Shown here piece after piece: positions 6,262 through 14,025 of a stretch of 19,892 nucleotides of DNA. The stretch spans positions 1-19,892 of the forward strand of contig DAHWBL010000275.1 in the NCBI GenBank assembly GCA_027323595.1, given 5' to 3'. The position numbers were made by a program, and so were the translations under genes. The stretch's first letter is position 1, and each line of letters starts with the position of its first letter. The notes beneath the pieces were generated by a model that saw nothing but the letters and a program-made list of their open reading frames with translations, searched no databases and was not told the origin of the DNA. The DNA is from Acetobacteraceae bacterium (lineage in GTDB: Bacteria > Pseudomonadota > Alphaproteobacteria > Acetobacterales > Acetobacteraceae).

Positions 6262-6663
6262 ATGGCGCGGGTGACAGTCGAGGATTGCGTTCAGAAGGTT
6301 CCCAACCGGTTCGATCTGGTGCTGCTGGCCGCGCAGCGCGCGCGCTCGATCAGCCGCGGCGAGGAGCTGACGGTGGATCGGGAGAACGACAAGAACACCG
6401 TGGTCGCGCTGCGCGAGATCGCCGAGGAGACGGTGGCCTTGCCGGTGCTGGAGCAGGACCTGATCAAGTCGCTGTCGCGCGCGCCCGAGCCCGAGCCCGC
6501 CGACGAGGAGGTGCTCGATCTGATCCCCACCGACCAGAATATTTTCGGCCTGCAGGACATCTCCAACGAGGAGGAGAGCGCCAGCCTGCCGATCGAGGAG
6601 ATGTCGCCCGACGATATCGAGGCGGCGATCGAGGCGGAGCTTGGCGGCCGCGCGCGCCGCTGA
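6262..6663 (+). CDS. rpoZ: DNA-directed RNA polymerase subunit omega
   Basis: Omega helps fold and assemble the beta' subunit and contributes to the ppGpp site of RNA polymerase. The first 65 residues carry the family signature: MARVTVEDC, VPNRFDLVLLAAQRARSI (13-30), then ENDKNTVVALREIA (41-54). At 133 residues it is longer than the roughly 90-residue E. coli subunit, because of an acidic, glutamate-rich C-terminal extension from about residue 70. Such tails are common in alphaproteobacteria. GGAG lies 9 bases before the ATG. The gene ends 24 bases before rsh, so polymerase subunit and alarmone enzyme are probably co-transcribed, as in many bacteria. Confidence 0.95.
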   Translation: MARVTVEDCVQKVPNRFDLVLLAAQRARSISRGEELTVDRENDKNTVVALREIAEETVALPVLEQDLIKSLSRAPEPEPADEEVLDLIPTDQNIFGLQDISNEEESASLPIEEMSPDDIEAAIEAELGGRARR

Positions 6664-6687
6664 GCCACTCTGAGCAGGGGGGCGGGC

Positions 6688-8988
6688 ATGGCCCCACGCC
6701 CCTTTGTGCCTGTACCGCTGGTGGCGGCGCGCCTGCCTGACGGTCCGCGCGCCTCGCCGCCTGCCTCCGCGTCGGGCCAGCCGCGCCAGCCGCGCCGGCC
6801 GGTAGTGCGCCAGTTCGAGCTGACCGAGAAAATCCTCGCCTACGATCCGGACGCCGATATCGGCCTGGTGGATGCCGCCTATGTGCTGGCGATGCAGGCG
6901 CACGGCAAGCAGCAGCGCGACAATGGCGACCCCTATATCAGCCATCCGCTCGCGGTCGCCGACATCCTGGCCGGCTACCGGCTCGATGTCGCCTCGATCG
7001 TCACCGCGCTGCTGCATGACACCATCGAGGACACCCAACTCACGCTCGGCGAGGTGGAGAAGCGCTTCGGCGCCACCATCGCGGGGCTGGTGGACGGGGT
7101 CACCAAGCTCACCCGGCTCGAACTGCAATCGGACCGCACCAAGCAGGCGGAGAATTTCCGCAAGCTGGTGCTGGCGATTTCCAAGGACATCCGCGTCCTG
7201 CTGGTCAAGCTGGCGGACCGGCTGCACAACATGCGCACGCTGCATTTCGTCGCCAGCCCCGAGCGGCGGGAGCGGATCGCGCGCGAGACCATGGAGATCT
7301 ATGCCCCGCTCGCCGAGCGGATCGGCATGGAGGCGATCAAGACCGAGTTGCAGACGCTGGCCTTCGCGCAGATCGAGCCGGACGCCTATCAGACCATCAC
7401 CGCGCGGCTGAATTTCCTGCGCGGGCAGGGTGCCGACGTGATCGACGACGTGCGCGCCGAACTGCTGCGGCTGTGCCACGAGGCCGGGCTCGCCGAGGTG
7501 GAGGTCAGCGGGCGGGAGAAATCGCCTTATTCCATCTGGGAAAAGATGCAGCGGCGCAATGTCGCCTTCGAGCAGTTGTCCGACATCATGGCGTTTCGCG
7601 TGGTGGTGCCCCGGCGCGAGGATTGCTACGTGGCGCTGGGCGCGCTGCATGCCGCCTATCCGGTGATCGCCGGGCGCTTCAAGGATTATATCTCCACCCC
7701 CAAGGCCAACCGCTATCAGAGCCTGCACACCGGGGTCACGCTGCGCCATCCGCTGAACCAGAAGATCGAGGTGCAGATCCGCACCCGCGAGATGCATTAT
7801 GTCGCCGAGGCCGGGGTGGCGGCGCACTGGCTCTACAAACAGGACGACGCCGACCAGCGCGAGGCGCAGCGTTTCCGCTGGGTGCAGGACCTGCTCGAAA
7901 TATTGGAAAATTCCTCGGCACCCGAGGAGTTCCTGGAGAACACCAAGCTCGAACTCTACGAGGACCAGGTGTTCTGCTTCACGCCGAAGGGGCAGCTGAT
8001 CCAGTTGCCGCAGGGCGCGACGCCGGTGGATTTCGCCTATGCGGTGCACAGCCAGATCGGCGACACCTGCGTTGGCGCCAAGGTGAACGGGCGGCTGATG
8101 CCGCTGCGCCATCCGCTGCAGAACGGCGACCAGGTGGAGATTCTGACCGCGCGCGGCGGCACGCCCTCGCCGCAGTGGGAGCGCTTCGTCGTCACCGGCA
8201 AGGCGCGCGCGCGCATCCGCCGCCATGTCGCCCAGCAGCAGCGCGAGACGCATCTGGATCAGGGGCGCAGCGCGCTGGCCAAGGCGTTCCGCCAGGAAGG
8301 CGTGGATGGCGGCGAAAAAGTGCTCGATGCGGCGCTGAAGGGGCTGAAGCTGGGCAGCCGCGACGATCTGTATGTTGCTGTCGGCAACGGCAATCTTGGC
8401 CCGCGCGACGTGGTGCATGCGGCCTATCCGGAGTTGCGCGCAAGCCCGCGCGGACCGCGGATGATGCCGCAATTCCTGCCGCGCACGGGCGCGCCCTCGG
8501 GTGGCACCCGCGCGCCGGCCAGTCCGGGCATGCCGGTGACCGGCCTGGTGTCGGGGATGGTGGTGCATTTCGCCGGCTGCTGCCATCCGCTGCCAGGCGA
8601 CCGGATCGTGGGCATCATCGCCAACGGCAAGGGGGTGACGATCCACACCTCCGACTGCCAGACGCTGGAGAGTTTCGCCGCCACCCCGGAGCGGTTCATC
8701 GATGTGGACTGGGACTACGCCGCCGCCGGGCAGGGGCCGGCGAGCGGCGCGCATACCGCCAGGCTGTCGGTGGTGGCGGCCAATGACGCGGGCACGCTGG
8801 CGGGGCTGACCAACGCCATCGCGCGCCAGGACGGGGCCGTGTGCAATTTGAAGATCGTCAATCGTCAGCAGGATTTCTGCGAAATTCTGGTGGATGTGGA
8901 TGTGCGTGACATCCGCCATCTGACCAACGTCATCGCCGGCCTGCGCGCGGTCAGCGGGATCACCGAGGTGGCGCGGGTGCGGGCGTGA
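6688..8988 (+). CDS. rsh: Bifunctional (p)ppGpp synthetase/hydrolase (Rsh)
   Basis: This 766-residue enzyme makes and degrades the stringent-response alarmone. Domain order is clear. The HD hydrolase is at about 60-210, with His86, the catalytic HDTIED at 110-115 and KLADRLHNMRT at 174-184. The synthetase is at about 260-380 (GRFKDYISTPKANRYQSLHT at 329-348, EVQIRT at 361-366). The TGS domain is at about 425-488, a zinc-finger-like segment has CCHPLPGD at 631-638, and the ACT domain runs from about 690 to the end. The intact HD motif predicts hydrolase activity. The first 40 residues are Pro/Ala-rich and lie outside the homologous core, which begins near RQFEL. The upstream AGGGGGG supports the ATG at 6688, but a GTG at 6805 would fit the family N-terminus. 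It overlaps acpS as GTGA. Confidence 0.95.
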   Translation: MAPRPFVPVPLVAARLPDGPRASPPASASGQPRQPRRPVVRQFELTEKILAYDPDADIGLVDAAYVLAMQAHGKQQRDNGDPYISHPLAVADILAGYRLDVASIVTALLHDTIEDTQLTLGEVEKRFGATIAGLVDGVTKLTRLELQSDRTKQAENFRKLVLAISKDIRVLLVKLADRLHNMRTLHFVASPERRERIARETMEIYAPLAERIGMEAIKTELQTLAFAQIEPDAYQTITARLNFLRGQGADVIDDVRAELLRLCHEAGLAEVEVSGREKSPYSIWEKMQRRNVAFEQLSDIMAFRVVVPRREDCYVALGALHAAYPVIAGRFKDYISTPKANRYQSLHTGVTLRHPLNQKIEVQIRTREMHYVAEAGVAAHWLYKQDDADQREAQRFRWVQDLLEILENSSAPEEFLENTKLELYEDQVFCFTPKGQLIQLPQGATPVDFAYAVHSQIGDTCVGAKVNGRLMPLRHPLQNGDQVEILTARGGTPSPQWERFVVTGKARARIRRHVAQQQRETHLDQGRSALAKAFRQEGVDGGEKVLDAALKGLKLGSRDDLYVAVGNGNLGPRDVVHAAYPELRASPRGPRMMPQFLPRTGAPSGGTRAPASPGMPVTGLVSGMVVHFAGCCHPLPGDRIVGIIANGKGVTIHTSDCQTLESFAATPERFIDVDWDYAAAGQGPASGAHTARLSVVAANDAGTLAGLTNAIARQDGAVCNLKIVNRQQDFCEILVDVDVRDIRHLTNVIAGLRAVSGITEVARVRA

Positions 8989-9428
8989 GCGGGCCGGTGG
9001 GCGGCCACATCATCGGCATCGGCTCGGACCTGTGCGACATCCGTCGCGTCGAGCGGGTGATGCTGCGCTTCGGCGACAAATTCCTGCTGCGCGTGTTCAC
9101 CGCCACCGAGCGCGCGCGCGCCGCCCGCCGCACCGACAAGCTGCGCGCGGGCACCTTCGCCAAGCGCTTCGCCGCCAAGGAGGCGATGGCCAAGGCGCTG
9201 GGCACCGGTTTCGCGCAGGGGGTCTTTCATTCCGATCTGGGGGTGGTGAACCTGGCGTCGGGGCAGCCCACCATGCGCCTGACCGGCGGTGCCGCGGCCC
9301 GGCTGGCGGCGCTCACGCCGGCGGGAATGCGCGCGCAGGTTGCGCTGACGATGACGGACGAATACCCCTATGCCTTCGCCCAGGTGATCATCTCGGCCGC
9401 GGCCGACACGAAGGAAGACGCGCCATGA
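8985..9428 (+). CDS. acpS: Holo-[acyl-carrier-protein] synthase
   Basis: AcpS moves the 4'-phosphopantetheine arm of coenzyme A onto apo-ACP for fatty-acid synthesis. The 147-residue protein has both family signatures: GIGSDLCDIRRVE at 11-23 with metal-binding Asp15, and FAKRFAAKEA at 58-67 with Glu66. It is slightly longer than the usual 120-130 residues, with a short N-terminal lead. The GTG at 8985 overlaps the rsh stop (GTGA), so it is coupled to rsh. The next gene begins at its own stop (ATGA at 9425-9428). In many alphaproteobacteria acpS is followed by lepB, rnc and era; here a methyltransferase stands in that place. Confidence 0.94.
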   Translation: MSGPVGGHIIGIGSDLCDIRRVERVMLRFGDKFLLRVFTATERARAARRTDKLRAGTFAKRFAAKEAMAKALGTGFAQGVFHSDLGVVNLASGQPTMRLTGGAAARLAALTPAGMRAQVALTMTDEYPYAFAQVIISAAADTKEDAP

Positions 9429-10009
9429 CAGTGGATTGGGAAGCCGTCTATCAGCGTGAGCAGGCCGCGGGCGCGCGCCCTGGCTGGGAGCGCACGGAGG
9501 CGAACCCCGCGCTGCTGTCCTGGCGCGGCGGCGGGGCGATGACGCCGTGCCGAATTCTGGTTCCGTGCGCGGGCCGGTCGGTGGAGCCGGCGCTGCTCGC
9601 CCAGGACGGGTTCGACGTGACCGTGCTGGACAACGCGCCGAGCGCGATCGCGGCCCAGCAGGCGGTGCTGCCGGCTGGCGCCTGGACCGTGCTCGCCGAT
9701 CTGTTCGCCTGGGAACCGGCGCAGCCGTTCGACGCGATCTATGACCAGACCGCGCTGTGCGCGCTGCCGCCCGAGCTGCTCGATGCCTATGTCGCGCGGC
9801 TGCATCGCTGGCTGGTACCGGGCGGGCGGCTGTTCGCGCTGTTCATGCAGACCGGGCGCGCGGGCGGGCCGCCCTTCGATTGCCCGCTCGACCGCATGCG
9901 CGGGCTGTTTCCTGGCCATGACTGGCTGTGGCCGGACATGCTGGAGGTGTCGGTTGCGCATCCGACGGGCATGCGCGAGCAGCCGGCGATCCTGACCCGG
10001 CAGCCCTGA
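9425..10009 (+). CDS. Thiopurine-methyltransferase-like SAM-dependent methyltransferase
   Basis: The 194-residue cytosolic protein looks like a class I SAM-dependent methyltransferase of the TPMT-like group. It begins DWEAVYQREQ and ERTEANPAL, typical of that group's N-terminus. The SAM-binding loop appears as ILVPCAGRSVEPALLAQDGFDVTVLDNAPSA-like sequence (44-74), in which CAGRS replaces the more usual CGxGxD. The acidic strand-2 end is Asp69. LVPGGRLFALFMQT (136-149) is the beta-5 region. The substrate is unknown; relatives methylate thiols, halides or selenium and tellurium compounds. It starts inside the acpS stop codon and is likely the last gene of the folK/rpoZ-rsh-acpS run. Confidence 0.82.
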   Translation: MTVDWEAVYQREQAAGARPGWERTEANPALLSWRGGGAMTPCRILVPCAGRSVEPALLAQDGFDVTVLDNAPSAIAAQQAVLPAGAWTVLADLFAWEPAQPFDAIYDQTALCALPPELLDAYVARLHRWLVPGGRLFALFMQTGRAGGPPFDCPLDRMRGLFPGHDWLWPDMLEVSVAHPTGMREQPAILTRQP

Positions 10010-10040
10010 TCGCGCCAGCCGGCTTGCCTGCCGCGGGCCG

Positions 10041-10059
10041 GCGATGCAGTAACCATCGC
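10041..10059. promoter_or_regulatory. Inverted repeat upstream of the amidohydrolase gene
   Basis: GCGATG (10041-10046) and CATCGC (10054-10059) form a 6-bp inverted repeat with a 7-base gap. It lies in the 75-base space between the methyltransferase stop and the amidohydrolase start, 13 bases before the ribosome binding site GGGAGGAA. The 19-bp layout fits a dimeric regulator site; a small RNA hairpin is the alternative. Confidence 0.35.
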
Positions 10060-10084
10060 AGGGTCGCATTCAGGGAGGAAACCG

Positions 10085-11047
10085 ATGGTCCGCAAGATCG
10101 CGCTCGAGGAGCATTTTCTCGCCCCCGGCCTGGTGCCGCACTGGGAGCCCACGGTGGCCGGCATCCCCGACGCGGTGGTGGCGCGGCTGCGGCGCCAGCT
10201 CACCGATTTCGACGATGAACGGCTGCGCACGATGGATGAGGCGGGGGTCTCGCGCGCCATCCTCTCGCTCGCCGGTCCTGGCGTGCAGGCCGAGCCCGAT
10301 GCCGGCCGGGCGGTTGATCTGGCGGCGGCGGCGAACGATTTTCTCGCCGCCCAGATATCTCGCCACCCCACCCGCTATGGCGGCTTCGCGCATCTGCCGA
10401 TGCAGAACCCCAAGGCGGCGGCCGACGAGCTGGAGCGCTGCGTGCGCGAGCTTGGCATGCAGGGCGCGATGATCGATGGGCAGACGCACGGGCAGTATCT
10501 GGATGAGCCGCGCAACGATGTGTTCTGGGAGCGGGTGCAGGCGCTGGATGTGCCGATCTATCTGCATCCGGCCGACCCCGAGGCGGAATACGCCGGGTTT
10601 CGCGGGCAGCCGAAGCTGAAGCGCGCCACCTGGGAATGGACGGTGGAGACCGCGACGCACGCGCTGCGCCTGGTGTTCGCCGGCACCTTCGAGAAATTCC
10701 CCGGCGCCAAACTGGTCCTGGGGCATCTGGGCGAGACGCTGCCCTATCTGCTGTGGCGGTTCGACAGCCGGGTGTCGGCGCTGTACGGGCTGAGCGAGCA
10801 GATGAAGCATCTGCCGTCGTTCTATATCCGTCGCAACATCGCGCTCACCACCTCGGGGATGTGCTCGGCCGAGCCGTTGCGCTGCGCGATCGACGCGATG
10901 GGCGCGGACAGCGTGATGTTCTCGGTGGATTATCCGTTCGAGGACAGCGAGGTCGCGCGCGAATTCATGGACACCACGCCGCTCGATGCGGCGCTGCGCG
11001 AGCGCATCGCGCATGGCAATGCCGAGCGGCTGCTCAAGCTCACCTGA
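10085..11047 (+). CDS. Amidohydrolase-2 family protein, gamma-resorcylate decarboxylase-like
   Basis: The 320-residue protein belongs to the ACMSD-like metal-dependent decarboxylase/hydrolase group. It resembles gamma-resorcylate (2,6-dihydroxybenzoate) decarboxylases along its length. Candidate metal ligands are Glu8 and His10 in IALEEHF, His161 in PIYLHP and Asp282 in FSVDYPFE. His214 in LGHLGETLPYLLWR is the conserved second-shell or catalytic histidine. A strong GGGAGGAA precedes the ATG. The true substrate could be another aromatic carboxylate, since these paralogs are hard to separate by sequence. No other aromatic-degradation gene lies nearby; the MFS carrier is 7 kb away. Its last 8 bases overlap the convergent glycosyltransferase gene. 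Confidence 0.85.
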   Translation: MVRKIALEEHFLAPGLVPHWEPTVAGIPDAVVARLRRQLTDFDDERLRTMDEAGVSRAILSLAGPGVQAEPDAGRAVDLAAAANDFLAAQISRHPTRYGGFAHLPMQNPKAAADELERCVRELGMQGAMIDGQTHGQYLDEPRNDVFWERVQALDVPIYLHPADPEAEYAGFRGQPKLKRATWEWTVETATHALRLVFAGTFEKFPGAKLVLGHLGETLPYLLWRFDSRVSALYGLSEQMKHLPSFYIRRNIALTTSGMCSAEPLRCAIDAMGADSVMFSVDYPFEDSEVAREFMDTTPLDAALRERIAHGNAERLLKLT

Positions 11048-12350
11048 TCAGCCGGCGCGCGATGGTGGCGCCGGCATACAGCGCGAGCAGCGGCATCAGC
11101 GCGAAATGAAAGCGTGACTGGCCCGAGAACACCATCGAGATCAGGGTGAAATAGACGCACACGGCAAGGCCGGACTGCGCCCATGGCTGCTCCTGGGCCG
11201 GCACCGGCGCGGCGCGGCGCGGCAGCCGGCGCAGCAACCGCCAGATCGTCGGCAGGCTGCCCGCCAGCAGCAGCAGATAGGCACCCTGGTTCAACCAGCG
11301 CACCGCGCGGAACCACGCCTGGTTCGCGTCATAGCCGGCGTAGCCGGATTGGAACGACCATTCCGCCTCGCCATCGGGCAGCCACAGCCGGATGAATTTT
11401 TTTGGCATCAGCGCGACGAACCGCCCCGGATTGGCGGCGATCCAGTCGATCGCGCGGGCGCGGGCGAGCCGGTCCATCGCCACCTGGTCGGCGGGATCGT
11501 GGTTGATGCCCGCGGCGATGCCGGGGGCAGGCACGTAGTCGCCGTTCGCCTCGGGGTTGTTGCCGGTGAGCAGGGTCCAGCCGCCGTTGGTGGAGACCGG
11601 GATGAAGGCGTGCAGCACCTGCCAGTTGCGCCAGCTCCAGGGCGCGACCACCAGCACGGCGACCAGATAGACCACCGCGCCCTGGCGCAGCGCGCGGGCG
11701 AGGCCGGGCCGCCAGGGCAGGGTGCCCGCCGGCGTGGCGAGCAGCACCCAGACGATGACGAAACCCGCGATCGGTAGGCTCTGCGCCTTGGTCAGGGTGG
11801 CGACGCCGAAGACCAGCCCGGCGAGAAGCGAGGCGAGCGGGCGCTCGCGGGCGAGCAGGCACAGCCCGGCCACCAGCAGCAATTGATAGAAAATCTCGGT
11901 CGACAGGATCGGCACATAGCCGATCTGGTTCGGCAGCACGGCGAGCATCAGCAGCGCGAGGCGCCCGGCGATGCGGGCAAGCGCGCGGTCGGTGAACCAG
12001 AGCGTCGAAAGCCGCAGGGTGAGCAGTGCGGCGGCCAGCGCGAAGCCCAGATTTGCGAGCTGCCCGGCCAGCACCGAGGGGCCGGTGAGGCGAAAGATCA
12101 GCGACAGCGTGGCCGGCCAGCCCACCGGCCAGAAGGCGGTGAGCACCCCGGCCTCGTTATATCCCTGCCCGCGCGCGAGCCCGACGGCGCGATTGAAATA
12201 CCACAGATAATCGGTGGTGGGCGACAGCGGCCCGACCAGCAGGATGGCTAGGCGCAGGGCGAGGAACAGGCCGATGCAGGCCGGCACGAACCGGGGAGAC
12301 TCGATCGCGGCGCGCAGGCGCGGCCACGGGGTGCGGGGTGGTGCGGTCAC
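11040..12350 (-). CDS. GT-C fold membrane glycosyltransferase (GT39/ArnT-like)
   Basis: The 436-residue protein is strongly hydrophobic, with roughly ten predicted membrane helices. It carries the layout of polyprenyl-phosphate-sugar-dependent transferases: an acidic residue after the first helix (Asp47 in TTDYLWYFNRAVGLARGQGY), then TAFWPVGWPA and TLTKAQSLPI. A large soluble loop (about 255-335) has NGGWTLLTGNNPEANGDYVP and a C-terminal half with GQSRFHFALMPLLALYAG. Such enzymes add sugars to lipids or proteins at the periplasmic face. Donor and acceptor cannot be told. It starts at a GTG that overlaps the pyrE stop (GTGA on the minus strand), so it should be translated with pyrE. Confidence 0.82.
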   Translation of the reverse strand: MTAPPRTPWPRLRAAIESPRFVPACIGLFLALRLAILLVGPLSPTTDYLWYFNRAVGLARGQGYNEAGVLTAFWPVGWPATLSLIFRLTGPSVLAGQLANLGFALAAALLTLRLSTLWFTDRALARIAGRLALLMLAVLPNQIGYVPILSTEIFYQLLLVAGLCLLARERPLASLLAGLVFGVATLTKAQSLPIAGFVIVWVLLATPAGTLPWRPGLARALRQGAVVYLVAVLVVAPWSWRNWQVLHAFIPVSTNGGWTLLTGNNPEANGDYVPAPGIAAGINHDPADQVAMDRLARARAIDWIAANPGRFVALMPKKFIRLWLPDGEAEWSFQSGYAGYDANQAWFRAVRWLNQGAYLLLLAGSLPTIWRLLRRLPRRAAPVPAQEQPWAQSGLAVCVYFTLISMVFSGQSRFHFALMPLLALYAGATIARRLIR

Positions 12351-13024
12351 TTGGCGCTGCGCCCGCCATGGGTAAGGGACCAGGCGAGGGGGTCGGCCAG
12401 GAACGCCTCGATCAGGGCGCGGTCGGCGGCGGACAGCAGCGTGCTGCCCAGCATCTCATGCCAGCTCGCCAGCGCGTGCAGGGTGAGGTCGAGCCGTGCC
12501 AGGCGGTCGGTCGCACCTGGGAAGGTGCTGTTGAAGAACACCACCAGCGCGTCGGTGACGATCGCGCCGGCCTCGCGCAGGCCGCGCACGAAGGCGACCT
12601 TGCTGGCGGCGTCGGTGACCAGATCATCGATCAGCAGCACCCGCCGCCCCTCCACCGGCCCGCCCTCCACCTGTGCGCCGCGCCCGATGCCCAGCGGGCG
12701 CTTGCGCACATAGCGCAGGTCGCAGCCGATCCGGTCGGCGATGGCGGCGGCGAGCGGGATGCCGGCGGTTTCCGCGCCGGCGATGCAGTCGAACCCGCCG
12801 CGGCCGATGCGCGCGTCGATGGCGCGCACCGCGAGGTCGGTGACGGCGCGGGCGATGCGCGGCGTGCCGATGAGCAGGCGGCAATCGACATAGACCGGCG
12901 AGGCCCACCCGCCGGCGAGGATGTACGGGCGGTCATGGCTGATCGCGACGGTGCCGGCCGAGAGCAGCAGCCGGGCGGTGTCCGCGCCGATGTCGTTGCC
13001 GGCCTGCGCGCCTGGGTGCGTCAT
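12347..13024 (-). CDS. pyrE: Orotate phosphoribosyltransferase
   Basis: PyrE joins orotate to PRPP to make orotidine monophosphate in pyrimidine synthesis. The 225-residue product has the PRPP-binding loop VLLIDDLVTDAAS (129-141), the conserved YVRKRP (105-110), GGWASPVYVDCR (38-49) and IAGAETAGIPLA (81-92). I chose the ATG at 13024 because GGAG lies about 8 bases upstream and the family N-terminus begins there. The frame stays open to 13141, but that stretch is low-complexity proline/arginine. In rhizobia pyrE sits between rsh and acpS; here it lies 3 kb beyond acpS on the opposite strand, coupled to a glycosyltransferase. Confidence 0.92.
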   Translation of the reverse strand: MTHPGAQAGNDIGADTARLLLSAGTVAISHDRPYILAGGWASPVYVDCRLLIGTPRIARAVTDLAVRAIDARIGRGGFDCIAGAETAGIPLAAAIADRIGCDLRYVRKRPLGIGRGAQVEGGPVEGRRVLLIDDLVTDAASKVAFVRGLREAGAIVTDALVVFFNSTFPGATDRLARLDLTLHALASWHEMLGSTLLSAADRALIEAFLADPLAWSLTHGGRSAK

Positions 13025-13292
13025 GGTGGGTTCTCCAACGATTTTGCGGTCAAACCGGCCGGCGGGAGGCGCAGGATAGACCAAATCCGCCGCCGCGCGA
13101 CCCCACGGCGCGACCCCGGTGCGCGGCCTCGGGGGCGGCACGGGAAAAGGGGGGCGAGTTGCGAACAGATATTACTTGCCGGGTGGATGCGTGATGGTTA
13201 ACAATTGTTTTAAGGGAAACGGGCGGGGCTGCGCGGCCATCATATCTGGCGTTTTGACGCGATCGGGCGATTCGTAAAATTCAGGGGGATGC
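13025..13292. other. Divergent intergenic region pyrE / exported-protein gene
   Basis: This 268-base gap is the largest without a gene. The pyrE side (13025-13140) is GC-rich and shows the pyrE ribosome binding site but no convincing promoter. The right half contains an AT-rich island (about 13150-13280) with a palindrome and two candidate plus-strand promoters. The second of these, TTTGAC (13253-13258) with TAAAAT (13275-13280) at 16-base spacing, would start transcription near 13287, almost at the GTG of the next gene. No RNA gene was recognised. Confidence 0.6.
13176..13209 (+). promoter_or_regulatory. Candidate promoter with overlapping palindromic operator
   Basis: TTGCCG (13176-13181) and TAACAA (13199-13204) are 17 bases apart and read toward the exported protein and adhesin genes. 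The perfect palindrome AACAATTGTT (13200-13209) covers the -10 box, inside an AT-rich patch that stands out from the surrounding GC-rich sequence. A repressor bound there would block the promoter. Both the promoter and the operator reading are inference from base patterns. Confidence 0.4.
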
Positions 13293-14024
13293 GTGGCGAT
13301 TTCATCGATGAATGCGCGGCTGCACCATGGCCTCGGCGCGGTCTGCGCTGTGATGCTGGTGCTGGCCGCGGGTGGTGTGGCGCGGGCGGAAACCGCCAAG
13401 GTGCGCCCGGCGGCCAAGCCCGCCGTGGCCGAAACCTCAGCCCCGGCCGCCGCGCCGGCGGCCACCGGCGCGGTGGTGGCGACGGTGGTCGGCTTTCGGT
13501 CGGCGCATTTCGGCATGACCGAGGCGCAGGTGCGCGCCGCGATCGAGAAGGATTTCGCCCTCAAGGGTGATGCGGTGAAGGAGGAGACCAACCTCGCCCA
13601 GCAGACCCATGCGCTGACGGTGATGGTGCCCGATCTGCTCGAAGGCGGCGGCCGGGCGCTGGTCGCCTATGTGTTCGGCTACAAGACCAAGACGCTGATC
13701 CAGGTGGGTGTCACCTGGTCGAAGGAGACCGACCCGGCGATGACGCCGGAAAAACTGTTCTCCAACGGCAACATTTTGCAGGCGCATTTCATCGCCTCGG
13801 GCTATGACCCGCAGACGGTCGCCACCAACGGGGTGATCGCCAACGGCGTGCTGCTGTTCCGCGGCGCGGATGCGGCGGGGCGCACGGCGGCGCTGCTGCT
13901 GCTGGGCAAGTTCAAGGATGAGGACGCCAACCGGCGGGTGTTGACGCCCGAGGCGCTCAGCCTGCTCTACGTCGCGGACGCGAAGAACCCCGATATCTTC
14001 AAGCTGCCAGACGGCAAGTTCTAG
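13293..14024 (+). CDS. Exported protein of unknown family upstream of the giant adhesin
   Basis: I do not recognise a named family. From the GTG at 13293 the product is 243 residues, with a signal peptide (hydrophobic AVCAVMLVLAAGGVARA). An Ala/Pro/Val linker follows to about residue 65. A compact domain then opens with FRSAHFGMTEAQVRAAIEKDF, a pattern shared by several exported alphaproteobacterial proteins of unknown role. No cysteine occurs in the mature part, and the C-terminus ends DIFKLPDGKF. AGGGGG (13283-13288) lies 4 bases before the GTG, a short spacing; the in-frame ATG at 13308 is the alternative. One base separates its stop from the GTG of the adhesin, so the two are probably made together and this protein may help export, fold or process the adhesin. 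Confidence 0.8.
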   Translation: MAISSMNARLHHGLGAVCAVMLVLAAGGVARAETAKVRPAAKPAVAETSAPAAAPAATGAVVATVVGFRSAHFGMTEAQVRAAIEKDFALKGDAVKEETNLAQQTHALTVMVPDLLEGGGRALVAYVFGYKTKTLIQVGVTWSKETDPAMTPEKLFSNGNILQAHFIASGYDPQTVATNGVIANGVLLFRGADAAGRTAALLLLGKFKDEDANRRVLTPEALSLLYVADAKNPDIFKLPDGKF

Positions 14025-14025
14025 G

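Noticed and set aside
6232..8919. An 895-codon minus-strand open frame across rpoZ and rsh
   Set aside because: It covers two well-identified genes completely and has the His/Arg/Gly/Ala-rich content typical of antisense reading of GC-rich genes.
13025..13141. N-terminal extension of PyrE by 39 residues
   Set aside because: The extension is Pro/Arg-rich and lacks family similarity. The ATG at 13024 has a good ribosome binding site and the family-typical start.
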